From the NCBI GenBank assembly GCA_016169945.1, contig JADLSH010000379.1, positions 3,004,001-3,068,000 on the forward strand: 64,000 bases of DNA. The letters are read 5' to 3'. Below, in pieces: positions 47,701-60,000 of the stretch (position 1 is its first letter; each line of letters opens with the position of its first letter). Origin of the DNA: Trachythela sp. YZ-2020. Its lineage: Eukaryota; Cnidaria; Anthozoa; Malacalcyonacea; Clavulariidae. A model generated the notes under the pieces. It searched no databases. It had not been told where the DNA came from and was given only the letters and a program-made list of their open reading frames with translations. Position numbers and translations under genes: made by a program.

Positions 47701-50700
47701 TTATAGGATTTATAATTTAGATTTTAGAATTTTGATGACGTCACGTGAAAACCATCTATTAGAACGAATTAATTAGAAAGTTTAATTAGAACGAATTAGA
47801 ACTGAGAGACGAACTTCAGAGATGAATAGAACTGAGAGATGTACATAGTTTAATTTTCTTGCTCCTACGTACCAGTGTTAACATTTCTGAAGTGAAACGA
47901 GGATGAGAGTTGATGAGAGTTGCAACTCTCGCTCGTGTTTGACCACCAAATCTCATCAACTTTGAGCTGGTTCAAATTTCAATGAGAGTTGATGAGTGTT
48001 TTTGCTCGTTTGACGGGTACGCGTGGTAATATCCAGTCAACTCTCATGCAACTCTTGTTCTCGTTTGACCGGGGCATGAGAGTTGATGAAAGTCTCATGC
48101 AAACTCTCGCTTGCCAACTCTCATCAACACTCATCATCGTTTGAACCAGGGCTTAACTGAAACCCACCAATTATTATTTATCAGATCAACGATAATACAT
48201 TTATAAAATGTTAAAACTGACTTCATCATTACCCTAGATGCGACGATTCCTCTGTTGTAATATAATTTCGCACATGTTGAAACGTTGTTAGGATCGATTG
48301 CCAAAGCTTTAGAATATAAATCATACGCTTCTTGAAAGTTCCCCGTCTTGTATGCCTCATTTCCATCGTCTTTGGTAGACTTTAATAACTTTGCTTTCTA
48401 CTCAAAATGAAATATATGTTTTATAAACAAAACTGGCTTTGCTTATACTGGATATAGTCCTATCAGTTCTAAACTGTTCTACCTAGGGGTGCAGTATGGA
48501 TCATGCCTTACTTGTACAGGGTTACTACAGGAGGAAACCTAAACTAAACTAACTATATTTATACTGGTTAGCTCTACCAGTTCTAAACTGTTCTCCCTAG
48601 AGATCCAGTAAGGGTCATGCTATATTGGTCCAGTGTTACTACAGGAGGAAACCTAAACTAAACTAACTTTATATATACTGGATATCTCTATCAGTTCTAA
48701 ACTGTTCTACCTAGAAGTGCAGTATGGATCATGCCTTATTGGTCCAATGTTACTACAGGAGGAAACCTAAACTAAACTAACTTTATTTATACTGGATAGC
48801 TCCATCAGTTCTAAACTGTTCTTCCTAGAGGTCAAGTAAGAGCCATCCCTTATTGATCCAGTGTTACTACAGGAGGAAACCTAAACTAAACTAACTTTAT
48901 TTATATGGGATAATTCTACAAGTTGATACAATCTTACCCTCCGAATTGCCTTTGCTTTCTTATGATCAGGATCAATTTTCAAAGCACTGGTAAAACACTG
49001 AAATGCCTGCTCTTCGTAATCCTAAGAAAAAAGTATTGTAGATGTGAAACTACAAGGGATGGGGATTTTATAGGAGTGGTCTAACGCCATTACTGCAAAT
49101 ATTTAAGCTGTCCGAAGTTAGTACAATAATAATAATAATAATGCACTTTATTTTCATTGGGTGACTGGATTTTCACAAAGTAATTTTCGTCCAGGCCCAA
49201 CATTTACAACTATTTACAGATATCTAAAGGTACATAATACACAATAACATTACAATATATATGTCAGACTTTATAGTCTTGACTCTTGACAAATAACATC
49301 AAAAGAAACCAAAAAACAAACTGTTAGCTAATTAGTACTATAATTAATTAAGTTAGATAAAAATTAAGTTATTCTAGTTGCTACTATAGTTCATTAGCTC
49401 ATTAGTTTCAGCTAGTTTAGAAAATGCCATATTTAAATAAGCATTCCTAAATTGAGAAAGTGTGGACGCACTACGTAATTATGTATATGTCTAAGGAGTT
49501 CCGATCACTGGAAGCCAGGAACGAGAATGAACGCTTACCAGAATTGGTGCTAACTTTAGGAAGTACATACATGGGAAGTGTGATAAGCTTTGGTAAATGC
49601 AAACCTTTAAATCATCGAGGCACTAGAGATTTCACAGGATGGGAGATATCAAGACTTCACAAGGGACAGGTTACAGGATCTCACATGAGGGCTGGAGATT
49701 TCACAGGAGAGGGAAGGGGGGTCTGGATATTTCGTAGGGGAGGGGGGGGGGTCTGGAGATTTCACAGGGGAGGTGGAGGATACTGGAAATTGTACAGAGG
49801 GGAGGGGGTACAGGATCTCACATGAGGGCTGGAGATTTCACAGGAGGGGGAAGGGGCCCAGAGATTCCACAGGGGAGGTGGAGGACACTGGAAATTGAAC
49901 AGGTGAGGGGGTACTGGATTTCTCACAGAGGAGGGGGTAATGGATTTCTAACATAGGGGGAAATTTTAACAGGGGGCACACCAAAATTACATTTTGAGGC
50001 CATTTTTAGTTTCTACCTCCAGAATTGCAATTTCAGAACAGCTGCAAGCACTAGTAATTACAATGCCTGACAAAGTCATGCAGCCATCTGGTATCACAAT
50101 TGTAAGACCTGTTGAGCTGTTATCCACAACTAAAAAACAAAATTCTTCTGCTGAGAAGAACTGGATCGAGGTTGGCAAAAATTTGCCAACCTCAGTTTTT
50201 AACAGGTCGTTTTCGAGGGCTGAACACTAGAGAAAATGCCATAGAGTAATTAAAGATGAAGTTTGCCTTTCTTACCTGATAATACAAACACAACCCTCGA
50301 ACATATAATGCATCAGCATTTCTGTTATTTTCTCGTAGTATCGAGCTAGGAAATGCAGACAAACATATTATTATTTCATGCAACCGCCATCACATCTAGC
50401 TTGCTTGGTAATTAGCATAGCTGGCCTAAAACAAAATATTTTAACAGGTGTCTTACTTTGCCATGATTTCCGCTTCAGTGTATTTTTTCATCAACGCAAG
50501 AGATTCTGCTCTCAAAACTTTGTACAAATCACAATCTGGTGAAAGTTCTAACAGTCGTCTTGTACAAAATATAACCTGAAAACAATTGTAGTTAAAACAT
50601 GCTCATTTATACAGTAAATAATTTTTGCCTGTCCAATTATATAGCTATGCCCATACAATATGATATCAGGGATGCACACTTAACCACTTTTATACTATCC

Positions 50701-53700
50701 ATATACAGTATTAAAAACTCAATCTTAATTAAATTGAATCAACTCAATCTTTCTCTATTATTATTTTTCACAGTATACTGTACTTGGACGAAGTGGTAGC
50801 AAACGTGAATATTTACTCACTCATAAAAGGAAGAAAATATTTGATTCTTGTATATTTGCTGTCAATTTATATTCAAAATGTTGTCAACGCGCAATTAAAA
50901 AGCTGTTTTAAAACTCAATTAACATTTTGCTCAAAAGTACTATCTGAACACAGGAAATGCAATGTCAATGACACAAAATCCAAATATTTCCGGGGGAACG
51001 TCTTCTTAAAAAATGGCAGTAGACCACAATTCTTGTATGCATCCCAGATATATACAGTAAATAAAGCTTGAAGCAAAGTACAAGTGTAAATACACATACA
51101 ACAGATTGAATTTCATGTAAACTGTGTGCCAGATACACATTTAGAGAATTTGTACTCTAAATACATAGCAACTTCAGGGTTAAAAAATGTTTGAGAAATG
51201 CCATACGAGGTTGTACGCTCTATAACTAAGTTGGCGTACATTTTATCGATGTTGACGTACGATTTTCTAAACTAGTTTTACCCATGTTCTCTGTTGTATT
51301 TATTTTCTGTTTGTAAGAAATAAAGAATGTTTTGCGGTCGTTTACCCAGTTTTCAAAGCAGGAAAAGATGAGCCTTACTCTAAACTAAAGAAACCGTTAA
51401 TATTCAAAATGTTGTTACTCACGAGTTAACCATTAAACAACATGAAATTTTGGTAAGACTAACAAGTGCTGCAGATAGTGAAAAAATGATGATGCTAACT
51501 GAGAGAATGCTCATTATTTGAAGTAATTGTAGGTACAAGGAGTTGTAGCAAGTGTATGTGATCGTACGTTTCCTTAGATAGTCGACGTATGTCAAGCATT
51601 TTTTGGCATACAATCGTACGTACGTATGCTTATTTTTTAACCCCTGAACTTTTATAAATCCAAGTCAGATAGATCAATGAAATGCAGACTGGCACACACA
51701 CCTTTCGATAATCTTCTTTATCATGAGCCTCGAATGCTGAAGCTTCAAATTGTTGGATCTGATGAACTCTTGAGTACTAAAATTCATCAAAACATTTTAA
51801 TTTAATACATTAATTTTAAGTCCGAGTAAAGAGGCTGCACTGTATTGTATAGTAAGTGAAGAAAGCAATAGAGCCATTCAGTCATGATCCAATGATCGGC
51901 TTGTTCCATTGTCTTGTCCTTGTTTTGAAATTCTCCATGCCGTCCAGTCACTCATTGTTTTTAGTTGCCGATTTATAATTTGTGGCTTTATTGATGCATG
52001 TTAAAATAAGAAACAGTGAGTGGTATGATCTGTGAGCTCATTATTCTTGCTTCTCTGCAATGCTTCATTAACCCATTCGCTTACAAAGCACTCAGATGTG
52101 CCCTACTTTAGTATTTTACTCTGTCTAACGCCAGATTATTTTACTCGTCAGTGTTAGGGTACTGCCAGTTAATGGGTTAAATACCAATATACCATGCACC
52201 TAAACCATAAATGGGCCTCCTAAAATCTGAACGTGTGTGCCTGGCTTTATCATTATGTAAAGCGCTTAATGTACCTCATTAGCCAAAGTCTTATTGTGTG
52301 GATCTATTTCTTTTGCTTTTGATAAAGATCTTTCAGCTGACTCAGTTGAACCTTGAGCTAGATTACACCTTGCAATCCTGAAATATGCCTATAGGAAGGA
52401 CAAAATAATTGTTTAAAACTCATCATTAAAACAGATCTATTACAAAGTTAGATCTAGACTCATTTGCTAAGGATACACAGAGGTGGTTTATCGGTTAACC
52501 GGAAAAAACAAGATCGGTTTATTGTATTCTTTACATTTCAAAACCAAAATAACCAATGAAAATGATAAACTCTGTTAAGATAAAAAGACTGGACTAACAT
52601 GTGCTAAGTTTAAACTGTTTTAACTACCACAAAGAACTGTTTAACAAGCTGCATGGGCTTACACATGTTGGAAAAATGATTTTACAAGCTTTTACATGAG
52701 TTAGAGTAAAATATACCTTGATGTAATTTTCATCTAATTGTATAGCAATGTTAGCATCATCAAGTGCATGGTTGTAATCTTTCGCCATGAGATATGCCGC
52801 AGAACGATTTCCATAATATGCTGCGCGAGTCTTGTTTAGTTCTAGAATGTTATGTATAATTATTATTACGAGGCTGTTTATATGGAAGCTGGGGTGTGCC
52901 TGGTTAGCAAGATAGCCCAGTAAGTGGGATGAATCTCTCCTGTGTTTATATCGGCAAACTTCATCCCATTGACATTTCTAAAAATAGCTTGCAATGGAAT
53001 CTTTTTTAACTTTCATCCTGGCAACTGTGCCAGCCTGGTTAGTGAGTGGGGAAATTTTCATCCCCGTAAAAAAGATCTCACAGGTCTGTTCCAAGTGCAA
53101 TCTCAGGAACCGAGCCAGCCTGGTAGTTCTTATAAACGCACAGTAATGTTATTTTACTATAAAATTGCTAACCGGGCAGGCCCACTAATCGGGCCGGGCA
53201 GGCTTCTACACAAACAGCTCCTAATACAGAATTATTATTGTATTTACAAAGAATAATTAATATGACATTAATATATAGTACCATCAAATATACTGAAGGG
53301 TTTTGTAGATGGAAAATTATTGAGTGTAAATTAAATACATCTATTTGACCTAATTAAATACATTTATTTGACCTAACCAGGATGGCAGGAATCGAACTGT
53401 GGCCCTGTGATTCCGGTGCAGCGCTCTAACCAACTGAGCTACAGAGTCCAGTTGTCGAGCTCTAACCACAAGTTCATGTATATATACTAGGGTACTGCCA
53501 TGTTAAGTTGTGGGTAAATATCAAGATTTTGTTGGCATCTCACTCGATTGAATAATAATTGAAGGGTTTCCATCTACAAAACCCATCAATTATTATTCAA
53601 TCGAGTGAGATGCCAACAAAATCTTGATATTTACCCATCAAATATCCTGTATTTTACCCCAACTTTTGCCCCATCTTAAATTATCAGCTTATTTTCTATT

Positions 53701-54185
53701 CTGGTTGACATAAATATACACCTGGTCCTGTATATCATAACACTACATCAAATCATTAATTTGTATGGGAAAAATAATTTTATCAATTCTATTTTTATAT
53801 CTTTATAGGTCAATTAAATATGATCATTTATAAAAAGATAACAATTCATACCAATAGCTTCCGAATAAAATTTAACAGCCAATTTATAATCTTTTGCCGA
53901 GTAAGCTTCATTTCCCGCTTCTTTTTTCTTCTCAGCAAGCCTTGATAAAATAAAGATAAACATTTTTGCGTCAAGAAACTGCGTATTTTTTGTAAATTTC
54001 TTGACCGGTAAAACGGAAATAACATGTCGAATGAAGCTTATTTTAAGTTTAAAACTTAACTGTTCACTATCTAACTTTTCTTCTTCAATAGAGTTTGTTG
54101 TTTCGGCCGTACATTCATCAGAGGAGCTTTCAGAATGCGAGCATTCATAATCCATTTCAACATTTTCTGAATTTTGGTCGTCCAT
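26753..54185 (-). CDS. DNAJC7: DnaJ homolog subfamily C member 7 (TPR2), complete, fifteen exons
   Basis: A cytosolic co-chaperone whose TPR domains bind Hsp70 and Hsp90 and whose J domain stimulates Hsp70 ATPase. Exons: 54061-54185, 53852-53940, 52717-52841, 52275-52388, 51702-51776, 50457-50575, 50276-50345, 48938-49021, 48233-48397, 47242-47333, 46718-46791, 29568-29714, 28726-28784, 27459-27552, 26753-26877. Phases close to 518 codons plus stop; human DNAJC7 has 494. An acidic N-terminal stretch (about 1-41) is followed by TPR repeats ([54 protein letters not shown]). The J domain starts at about residue 397 (KDYYKIL) with HPD at 425-427, its Asp codon split by an intron. The C-terminus is a Gly/Phe-rich tail ending EFNFSFG. 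Exon 1/exon 2 could also be read through without the 120-bp intron, but splicing restores the family alignment. Intron 11 is 17 kb and nearly all satellite. Confidence 0.97.
27119..27195. repeat. Palindromic repeat with GGGATGGAT / ATCCATCCCTG ends
   Basis: GGGATGGATTTACTGGGGGG and CAAGCTGGATCCATCCCTG flank a G/C-run core. It is the inverted relative of the repeat at 9540-9900, and lies between DNAJC7 exons 14 and 15. Confidence 0.65.
28030..28510. mobile_element. Inverted pair of tRNA-derived SINEs
   Basis: The left copy (about 28030-28200, minus) carries TGTAGCTCAGTTGGTTAGAG and GCGCTGCACCGGAATCGCAG. The right copy (about 28300-28510, plus) carries GCGCTGCATCGGAATCGCAG and the B box GGTTCGATTCCTGCC. 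Both run into CTAAGTTGCATTTTTCGCAA and CTGCTCCTGGCTAGGTC. Shared flanking tails (AAATTTATATACATT, GAGATGCCGAGAAAAATCTT) extend the pair. A third copy is at 53365-53560. All lie in DNAJC7. Confidence 0.82.
29757..46068 (+). mobile_element. GCCCCGGTCAAACGAG-family element expanded to 16.3 kb, in DNAJC7 intron 11
   Basis: The left arm (29757-29800) reads CCCCGTCAACAAGAGTTGGA, then ACTCTCGCTCGCGTTTGATC. The right arm (45891-46068) reads CAACTTTGAGCTGGTTCAAA, GGTACGCGTGGTAATATCC, CTTGTTCTCGTTTGACCAGG and finally AAATCCTCGTTTGACCATGC. Both match the compact copy at 47893-48152 in order and orientation. Everything between is the 20-bp array. The expansion point is the AACTCTCATCAAC that precedes TTTGAGCTGG in the compact copy. 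Confidence 0.9.
29801..45893 (+). repeat. Giant 20-bp minisatellite, about 800 units
   Basis: Unit CACTTTCATCAACTCTCATG. Main variants are CACTCTCATC in place of CACTTTCATC, CTCGTC in place of TTCATC, and CTCGTG in place of CTCATG, the last clustered in blocks (for example 35261-35460, 40853-41160, 42348-42720, 42996-43270). Ten-base short units (AACTCTCATCAACTCTCATC) and occasional 18-base units shift the phase. The array lies wholly in the 17-kb DNAJC7 intron between exons 11 and 12, antisense to the gene as written. It is open in three plus-strand frames, giving a repeated [20 protein letters not shown] peptide, but there is no coding evidence. The true length may differ from this assembly. 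Confidence 0.97.
46095..46481. mobile_element. Inverted-repeat element with 39-bp ends
   Basis: The left end AAAGCCCCGTACAGACGAGC continues AAGTTTTCCTTGACAAG; the right end is its complement with one mismatch (CTTGTCAAGGAAAACTTGCT, CGTCTGTACGAGGCTTT). The interior repeats TTCCTTGTCAAG-like motifs. The ends resemble the GCCCCGGTCAAACGAG ends of the neighbouring giant element, so the families may be related. Between DNAJC7 exons 11 and 12. Confidence 0.85.
46823..47095 (+). repeat. 80-bp tandem repeat, about three units
   Basis: Same unit as the array at 14720-15215 (TGGTTTGTGTCTGAACTACC, GTCCAGTGTAGGTAGTATTC). It lies between DNAJC7 exons 10 and 11. Confidence 0.85.
47893..48152 (+). mobile_element. 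Compact copy of the GCCCCGGTCAAACGAG element family
   Basis: About 260 bp without tandem expansion, and the best template for the family. Order: AACGAGGATGAGAGTTGATG, GCAACTCTCGCTCGTGTTTG, AATCTCATCAACTTTGAGCT, GGGTACGCGTGGTAATATCC, TCTCGTTTGACCGGGGCATG, CACTCATCATCGTTTGAACC. The ends are roughly inverted. It lies between DNAJC7 exons 9 and 10. Confidence 0.85.
48425..48930 (+). repeat. Tandem repeat of about 117 bp, four units
   Basis: Units contain TACAGGAGGAAACCTAAACT, AAACTAACTTTATTTATACT and CAGTTCTAAACTGTTC. Two further units lie at 57603-57790 in a beta-catenin intron, and scraps near 10340 and 17870. Here it fills the DNAJC7 intron between exons 8 and 9. Confidence 0.87.
49128..49620 (-). 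mobile_element. 5'-truncated non-LTR retrotransposon tail
   Basis: On the minus strand the sequence encodes [18 protein letters not shown] near its 5' side, which looks like a decayed form of the RTRTGxRxFSFxAxxxWNSLP tail of LINE reverse transcriptases. It ends in an (ATT)n microsatellite at 49125-49141, as L2/CR1-type elements often do. It lies between DNAJC7 exons 7 and 8. Confidence 0.55.
49625..49970 (+). repeat. Purine-rich degenerate tandem repeat
   Basis: Repeated GGAGATTTCACAGGGGAGG and GGATACTGGAAATTG blocks, with G-runs of up to ten at 49740-49750. The plus strand (template side of DNAJC7) is strongly G-rich. No coding meaning is visible. Confidence 0.75.
52071..52176. mobile_element. 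Single TTAACCCATT-type miniature element
   Basis: Ends TTAACCCATT and AATGGGTTAA bound 106 bp that contain TATTTTACTCTGTCTAACGC and TTTTACTCGTCAGTG. This is the single-copy form of the unit tandemly repeated at 3511-4456. In a DNAJC7 intron. Confidence 0.85.
53365..53640 (-). mobile_element. SINE copy followed by a foldback tail
   Basis: On the minus strand it has TGTAGCTCAGTTGGTTAGAG and a B box in GGCCACAGTTCGATTCCTGCC-like context. Adjacent is a near-perfect hairpin, arms 53513-53569 and 53579-53634 (GGGTAAATATCAAGATTTTG and complement). It is in DNAJC7 intron 2. Confidence 0.78.
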
Positions 54186-57068
54186 TTTCTTTGCTCACCA
54201 TCTCGTGGGGCACACGCGAGACTCGAGACTAACACGCGTGTTTTACCACACGTATCTGTCGGTTTGTCCGTTTGTTTGGCTATTGTCCATCAATCTCTTC
54301 CCCAGGGCTTTCGGAAGGCACGCCCCGATTGACAAACAGACAGTGAGGCCTGAACAGACGGTCAAATTATCTAAACAAAAAATGCAAACATTCCTGATCA
54401 AACAGACAGACACTGAGACGTAAACAAATGTGTTTGTTGCCTCTGTCAGTGTCTGTTTGTCCGTTTCTTAGGCCTCAACGTCTGTCGGTTTGTTCTGTAC
54501 TGAAGTTTGCTATACATTTACATAATGTAAACACAAGACATAAACATGGACATAGACAAGTGGCAAGGTGCACGCTACAGCTTTCGCCAATTACAGCGGC
54601 CCTATATAATGATAAACACATGCATTAACTAATAACAACACGATATTTCACATGACAGATTACGAGACTTATTACAGGACAATCATCCACGTCAAATACA
54701 GTTTTCACAGCTACTTTATAGTACTGGAAGTCTACTTTTGAATCGACTTAGGCTGATGTTATTGCCTGTCAAATCGCTTGGCAGTGCATTCCATAAACGA
54801 GTTGACCTATTTAAGTAGGATTTCTGGAATGTGGTGGTCTTGCATCTTGTTGTTCTAAACGACAAGTGTTCAAGATTGGATGATCTTGTTTCTCTTGTGT
54901 TGTGGGTGGGTGGTGATGGCAGCAACTGATTGTCAATGCTCACGAGTCCGTGGACTAGTTTGAAGAAAAACACCTTATCCAAGAATTCATGCCAATAGGA
55001 CAACGGAAGGGTAGATCCAAAACGTACTTTGTCGCACGCCATTGTAGCCTTTCCGTACGTTGGATTAGATTAATGTTTTGAGGTGCCCAGATTTGTGACC
55101 CATAGCATAGCTGAGAACGAACGAGAGTCAAATATGTGCGACGAACTGCGGTGTCTTTGATGTTGAATGTTGAACTTCGAACATATCCTAGAGTCTTGGA
55201 GGCTTTGGCGCACTGGTAGTCAACATGTTTGGACCAAGTCAAGCCGGATGATGTTAAAAGTCCTAGATCACGCTCACAGTTCGTGCTTTCTATGATGGAA
55301 TCATTTAGGGTATATGGGTAAACGATTTTGTTACGTTTACGGGCGACTCTCAACACTTTACATTTAACACCAGGTTCACATTGGTAGAGCTTTCTTCGAA
55401 GCTTGACAGATCATTCTGTAGAGCGGACGCATCGGAGGTGGTGTTGATGGTCTTAAAGATCTTCGTATCGTCAGCAAATGTAGCGATCTTCGAATTACTC
55501 ACGGTGTAAGAGAGATGATTTTCATACAGCAAGAACAATAACGGAACCTTGTGGTACTCCTGATGTTACTGGAAGAGGTTTTGATGTTTCACCAAGAACA
55601 GTTGTTTGTTGGTATCGATTAGTCAGATAAGAGCCAAACCATTTAAGAATGCTCCCTCCAAACCCAAATTCACGAAGACGATGTAACAGCTTGGCGTGAC
55701 TCACTTTATCGAAGGCCTTTGACATGTCTAGATAAAGTACATCAATTTGCTTACAACGATCTAACTCACGACCAATGTGTTCGAGAACTTCAACAAGTTG
55801 AGTGACGCACGATTTCCCAGGCATAAAGCCATTTTGGCAAGGATTTAACTGTTCGTAAACGTGATATTTGATGTTATTAAAGATACGTTCCAGAACTTTG
55901 GAGATGAGTGAAAGCAGTGAGATTGGTCGGAAGTTTTCAACATAGGACTTTTCTATGTTTTCTATATATTTTTTTGTTTGTTCAGGTGTCACTGTCTGTT
56001 TGTCCGTTAGTTTAGGTATCATGCAAAAACAAGAAAACACACTAATTCATTTTTGTACATTTTTCATAGGCTAAAAAATCCATACAATTACATATTAACT
56101 ATAACTACTAAATGTAAATAATACAGTAAAGAATACCCTACTTAGACTACGTTGGCTAGGCATATTGATCATTCTATCATTTCCCGGGCAACTTTTACAG
56201 TATGCTAGTGACTCTAGTTAAGTACTGTACTGTATTTTAATGAGGTCGAAAGGGGAACATTTTAAGAATACTACTGAACTTGCTACCACTACAGATACTT
56301 TGCAAGCAGTTGGCAGACATAATCCCGCAGTATAGTTGGTTCTCACATGACGTCATTGACGCCATATTGGATGAATTTCTAAAGATGTTGCTTGTTGCAT
56401 GCATTGGCAACTCCAATTTCATGACGAAAATCTTTGTCCTTTGAAACCCTAGGGATTTTTCATCACCTATATTATACATGGTTGAATTGGTTTGGTTTAA
56501 TTTTTCCACCATTTTGGCGGTGTACAACCGCCCAGTGATGTTGAATACAAAATATACATTCTAGACACGGGTGAAAAGTTATTTAACTTAATGATATACA
56601 CAAAAACAAAATATTCTGCTATGGGTAAACCATTTTCATAAGTAAATCTAAGACTTAAGTGTCATAACGCACACAACTACTCAAAGCTTTTTGACGAAAA
56701 AAGAAAGCCCAATAATCTAACATTAAACATGGACAAAATTTCACACAAAAAGATATACTCGACAATTATACTCAACAACTACGACCTAATTAGAATGTGG
56801 AATAATGTGAAAGGGTAAAATAAAATGGAAATCAAAACTAATTGCTGTACAAATTGCTAACACTATTTCTACACCACAACTATATAATCCACATATTACA
56901 TCGTCGGATTACAGTTATACAAAGTAATGTAAATAGATGCTCGCTCAATCCACCCTGGTCTGCATACATACACATAAAAGCTAGTTTAGTTAAGTCTATT
57001 GGCGTTGGTATCAAGTCGAATACTGCTGGCATATACATATAATAAAAGTTTGTTCGGTGTTTGGTATC
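54186..57068. other. Intergenic region between DNAJC7 start and beta-catenin stop
   Basis: Holds the DNAJC7 promoter, the beta-catenin 3' untranslated region and a broken retrotransposon. Around 54310-54500 there are repeated GACAAACAGACAGTGAGGCC-like blocks in both orientations. The same block (GGACAAACAGACAGTGACAC on the minus strand) lies at the upstream edge of the reverse transcriptase fragment near 56000. Confidence 0.65.
54650..55975 (-). pseudogene. Broken non-LTR retrotransposon reverse transcriptase
   Basis: Four pieces in successive frames cover the polymerase and C-terminal part of a LINE-type reverse transcriptase. The first (55522-55930) has ENFRPISLLSLISKVLER, LYLDMSKAFDKV (motif A) and VTSGVPQGSV. 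The second (55350-55538) has the catalytic FADDTKIF. The third and fourth (54955-55350, 54716-55042) have GLTWSKHVDYQCAKASKTLG and NRSTRLWNALPSD. At least three frame breaks separate them and no endonuclease domain is present, so the copy is dead. The clade is uncertain (CR1/L2-like by style). Confidence 0.88.
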
Positions 57069-60000
57069 TTACAAATCGGAGTCAAACCATTGTTGGCCAG
57101 GTTGTGGGTGTCCACCACCCATGTTGTAGCCAAAGTTGGGATCATGGTTCAGGTATTGCTGTTGTTGTGGTTGACCATGCTGTTGTTGTGGTTGACCATG
57201 CTGTTGCTGTGGTTGACCATGTTGTTGTTGTGGTTGACCATGTTGTTGTTGTGGTTGACCATACTGTTGTTGGTAGCCACCATGTTGGCCACCATAGCCC
57301 GGTGGTTGGTGCATTCCCTGTTGCATGTACGGATCCATTTGGTACCCTCCGTCCATCGGATGATGATCACCAATCATTTGCTACAAAGAGAAATCGTGAA
57401 AAATGTCAAAATATGGATGTGAAAACATGAGATTGAATTAGATATTTTACTGTATGTACCGTGCGCCTTCGTTGACTATTCGCTCAAAGGCAACTCGACT
57501 TCATTGTCTAATTGTCAATTTACCATAGAAGTCCTTTGCTATGCATTGTTCTTCTATGCATTTATCTTTATTTCATAGGCGGATACTGGATCCGCCCCTG
57601 CTTTATTTTATTTTGTGTCACTACAGGAGGAAACCTAAACTAATCTAACTCTATTTATACTGGATAGCTCTATCAATTTGAAACTGTTCTTTCCAGTGTT
57701 ACTACAGTAGGACACCTAAACTAAACTAACTATATTTATACTGGATAAGTCTATCAGTTCTAAACTGCTCTCCCTACAGGTCCAGTAAGGAAGCTATACT
57801 TATAACCAATCCTATAATACACTACTGTACCTCGTTCATCTGCATATCATCTTTAAAGAGTGAGCTCAGTTCAACAGACAATCGTTTGCGATAATCTTGT
57901 GGTTTATCTTCAGACATGCGGAAGAGAACAGCAGCAGCGTACGCGGCAATGCCTTCATTTGTTGAACGAAGTAGTTCTGTAAGTGGTCCTGTAGCATTCT
58001 CGGCTTCGATAATCTCAGCGCCTTCCTTCTCTTGGGAGAGTTCACATAACACACCTGCTGCTACACGCTGAATGTTCTCAATGTTGGACTGTAGCAACTA
58101 AGGAAAATGATTAAAATATACTTTAGATAGCAATAGCTAAGTACAGACGTACGTGCGCGTGATGAGACAGGGCGTACTCAGAACCGTATGCAAATTCGTC
58201 CAGGTCAAACGAAAATTAGAATTAACGAGAGTCGCGTTTGACCACCAACTCTCATGCACTCTCACTAACTTCGAGCTGGCTCAAATTTTGAGTAGAGTTG
58301 ACGAGAGTTTTTTTGCTCATTTGACCGATACGTGCGCTAATATTCAGTCAACTTTCATCCAACTCTTGAGTTTTATTCTCGTGAATTTGTCCGATTTCAT
58401 GTGTCCCGAAATCGTGCAAATTTGAGTACGGCTCCGACTTCATCCGGTCATGTGTAACCGAACTGATTCAAGTCCGATTTAGGGTTGACACAACTGAATT
58501 TTCTTGACCGAAGAATAGTGTAGTGAAGTTTGGCTACACTATATGACGCCACTTTCGCCGAAGGCAAGTTTTGAAGTAACGACCTAAATTCGCAAATTGT
58601 GTGTCTGTGTAAACAATTAGGTAACCAACTTACTGATTTATTAACGCACTAACCTACAGTACGAACTTATTACCTAACCTACTTACTTACCAACTAACAA
58701 CTGTAATTAACTTTCTGGTTAACTTATTAACAGTAAGAGTATCTATACAACAAAGCAACCGTCTGACGATCAGAAGGTCTCGAAACTACCTACAATGGAT
58801 CCCCACAACTACGTAACCAACGGACTTACTATGATGATTTGTGATCAAACTTACTTGCACAAATAATGGAATGACATTCAAGCTTCGGATCACAGCTCTG
58901 TTATTTGGTTCCCTTGCCAAGATATGAAGCGCACCCACAGTGCCTTCGACTATGTCTTCCATTCGGACACCATCAACGGCAAACGGTTGACCACCAGCTC
59001 TGCGGATATCTTGGTGCGCCTTCATCAAGAGCTGCACCATACGAGGAATACCACCATTTTCACGGATAGCTGCATGGTTAGCTGGACACAATGCCAGATT
59101 TCTGATCAAACCTACAACTGCTTTGATCAAAGGCCAACGTGAAGGTGGGTTCAACAGTTTGATGAGTACTGGTAGACCATAGTGAACACGGACTGCATTC
59201 TGGGCTTCTTCAGCGTCCTGATGACGACTTGTGATGTGGCGAAGTGCGCAGACCTAAATTGTGAAAAGAAATTTTTTGAAATCTGCTTGATTTCAACTAG
59301 CTAGAATATCAATATAATCTTCTCTAGAAATACCTACCACAGGTTCAGTGATCTCCTCTCGTTCACCAGCCTGGACACAAGTTCTCACCAATGCTTCGAC
59401 ACCGCCAACTCTGTAAACAATCTGTTTATTCCTAGGATTGTTACATGTCAGATTTGACAACACGCCTGCAGCACAGGTGACAACCTGCACATCATTTGAC
59501 GATAATAGCTGTATCAGCATTTGAAGTAAATTGTCCAAACCATCCACACGAGTTGCAGCGTCCGACATGTTTCGTAATGTCCATAAACAATTCTGGACCA
59601 AACGATTACTCTGGGAGCCAAGATGCTGGGCTAACACTTGCATGCCATTAGCCTGGAAATACGATGTTTTGTATAAGGATTGTCAGGTTTTCAAGTTGAT
59701 AAATATAATCAGATATATATTGTCATAATACATCACATTTGTTTGATAATTGGCAAAAAATATTTGTGAAAATTTTGACTCACCTCAACGATGGCTGGTT
59801 TGTTGCTCGAACAAACAGACAAAACTTTCAAAACTCGACTCGTTGTGAAAAGCAATTTCTCGTAATTATAACTTCGCATTATTCTTACAAGTTCGGCCGG
59901 GCCACCCGAAGCCAAAATAATAAGCTTGCTTTCTTGGTTGCCATATGCCAACACATGAAGGCAATCTATAAAATACGAAGTGAAATATCTCTTTTAATAA

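Noticed and set aside
53814..54185. Single 123-codon first exon of DNAJC7 without an intron
   Set aside because: Splicing 54061 to 53940 gives [15 protein letters not shown] and removes a 40-residue hydrophobic insert that no family member needs; the retained form cannot be excluded without cDNA.
56999..57430. Plus-strand frames with repeated VVVVDH and LLLLWLTM
   Set aside because: Antisense shadows of the 21-bp coding repeat in the last beta-catenin exon.
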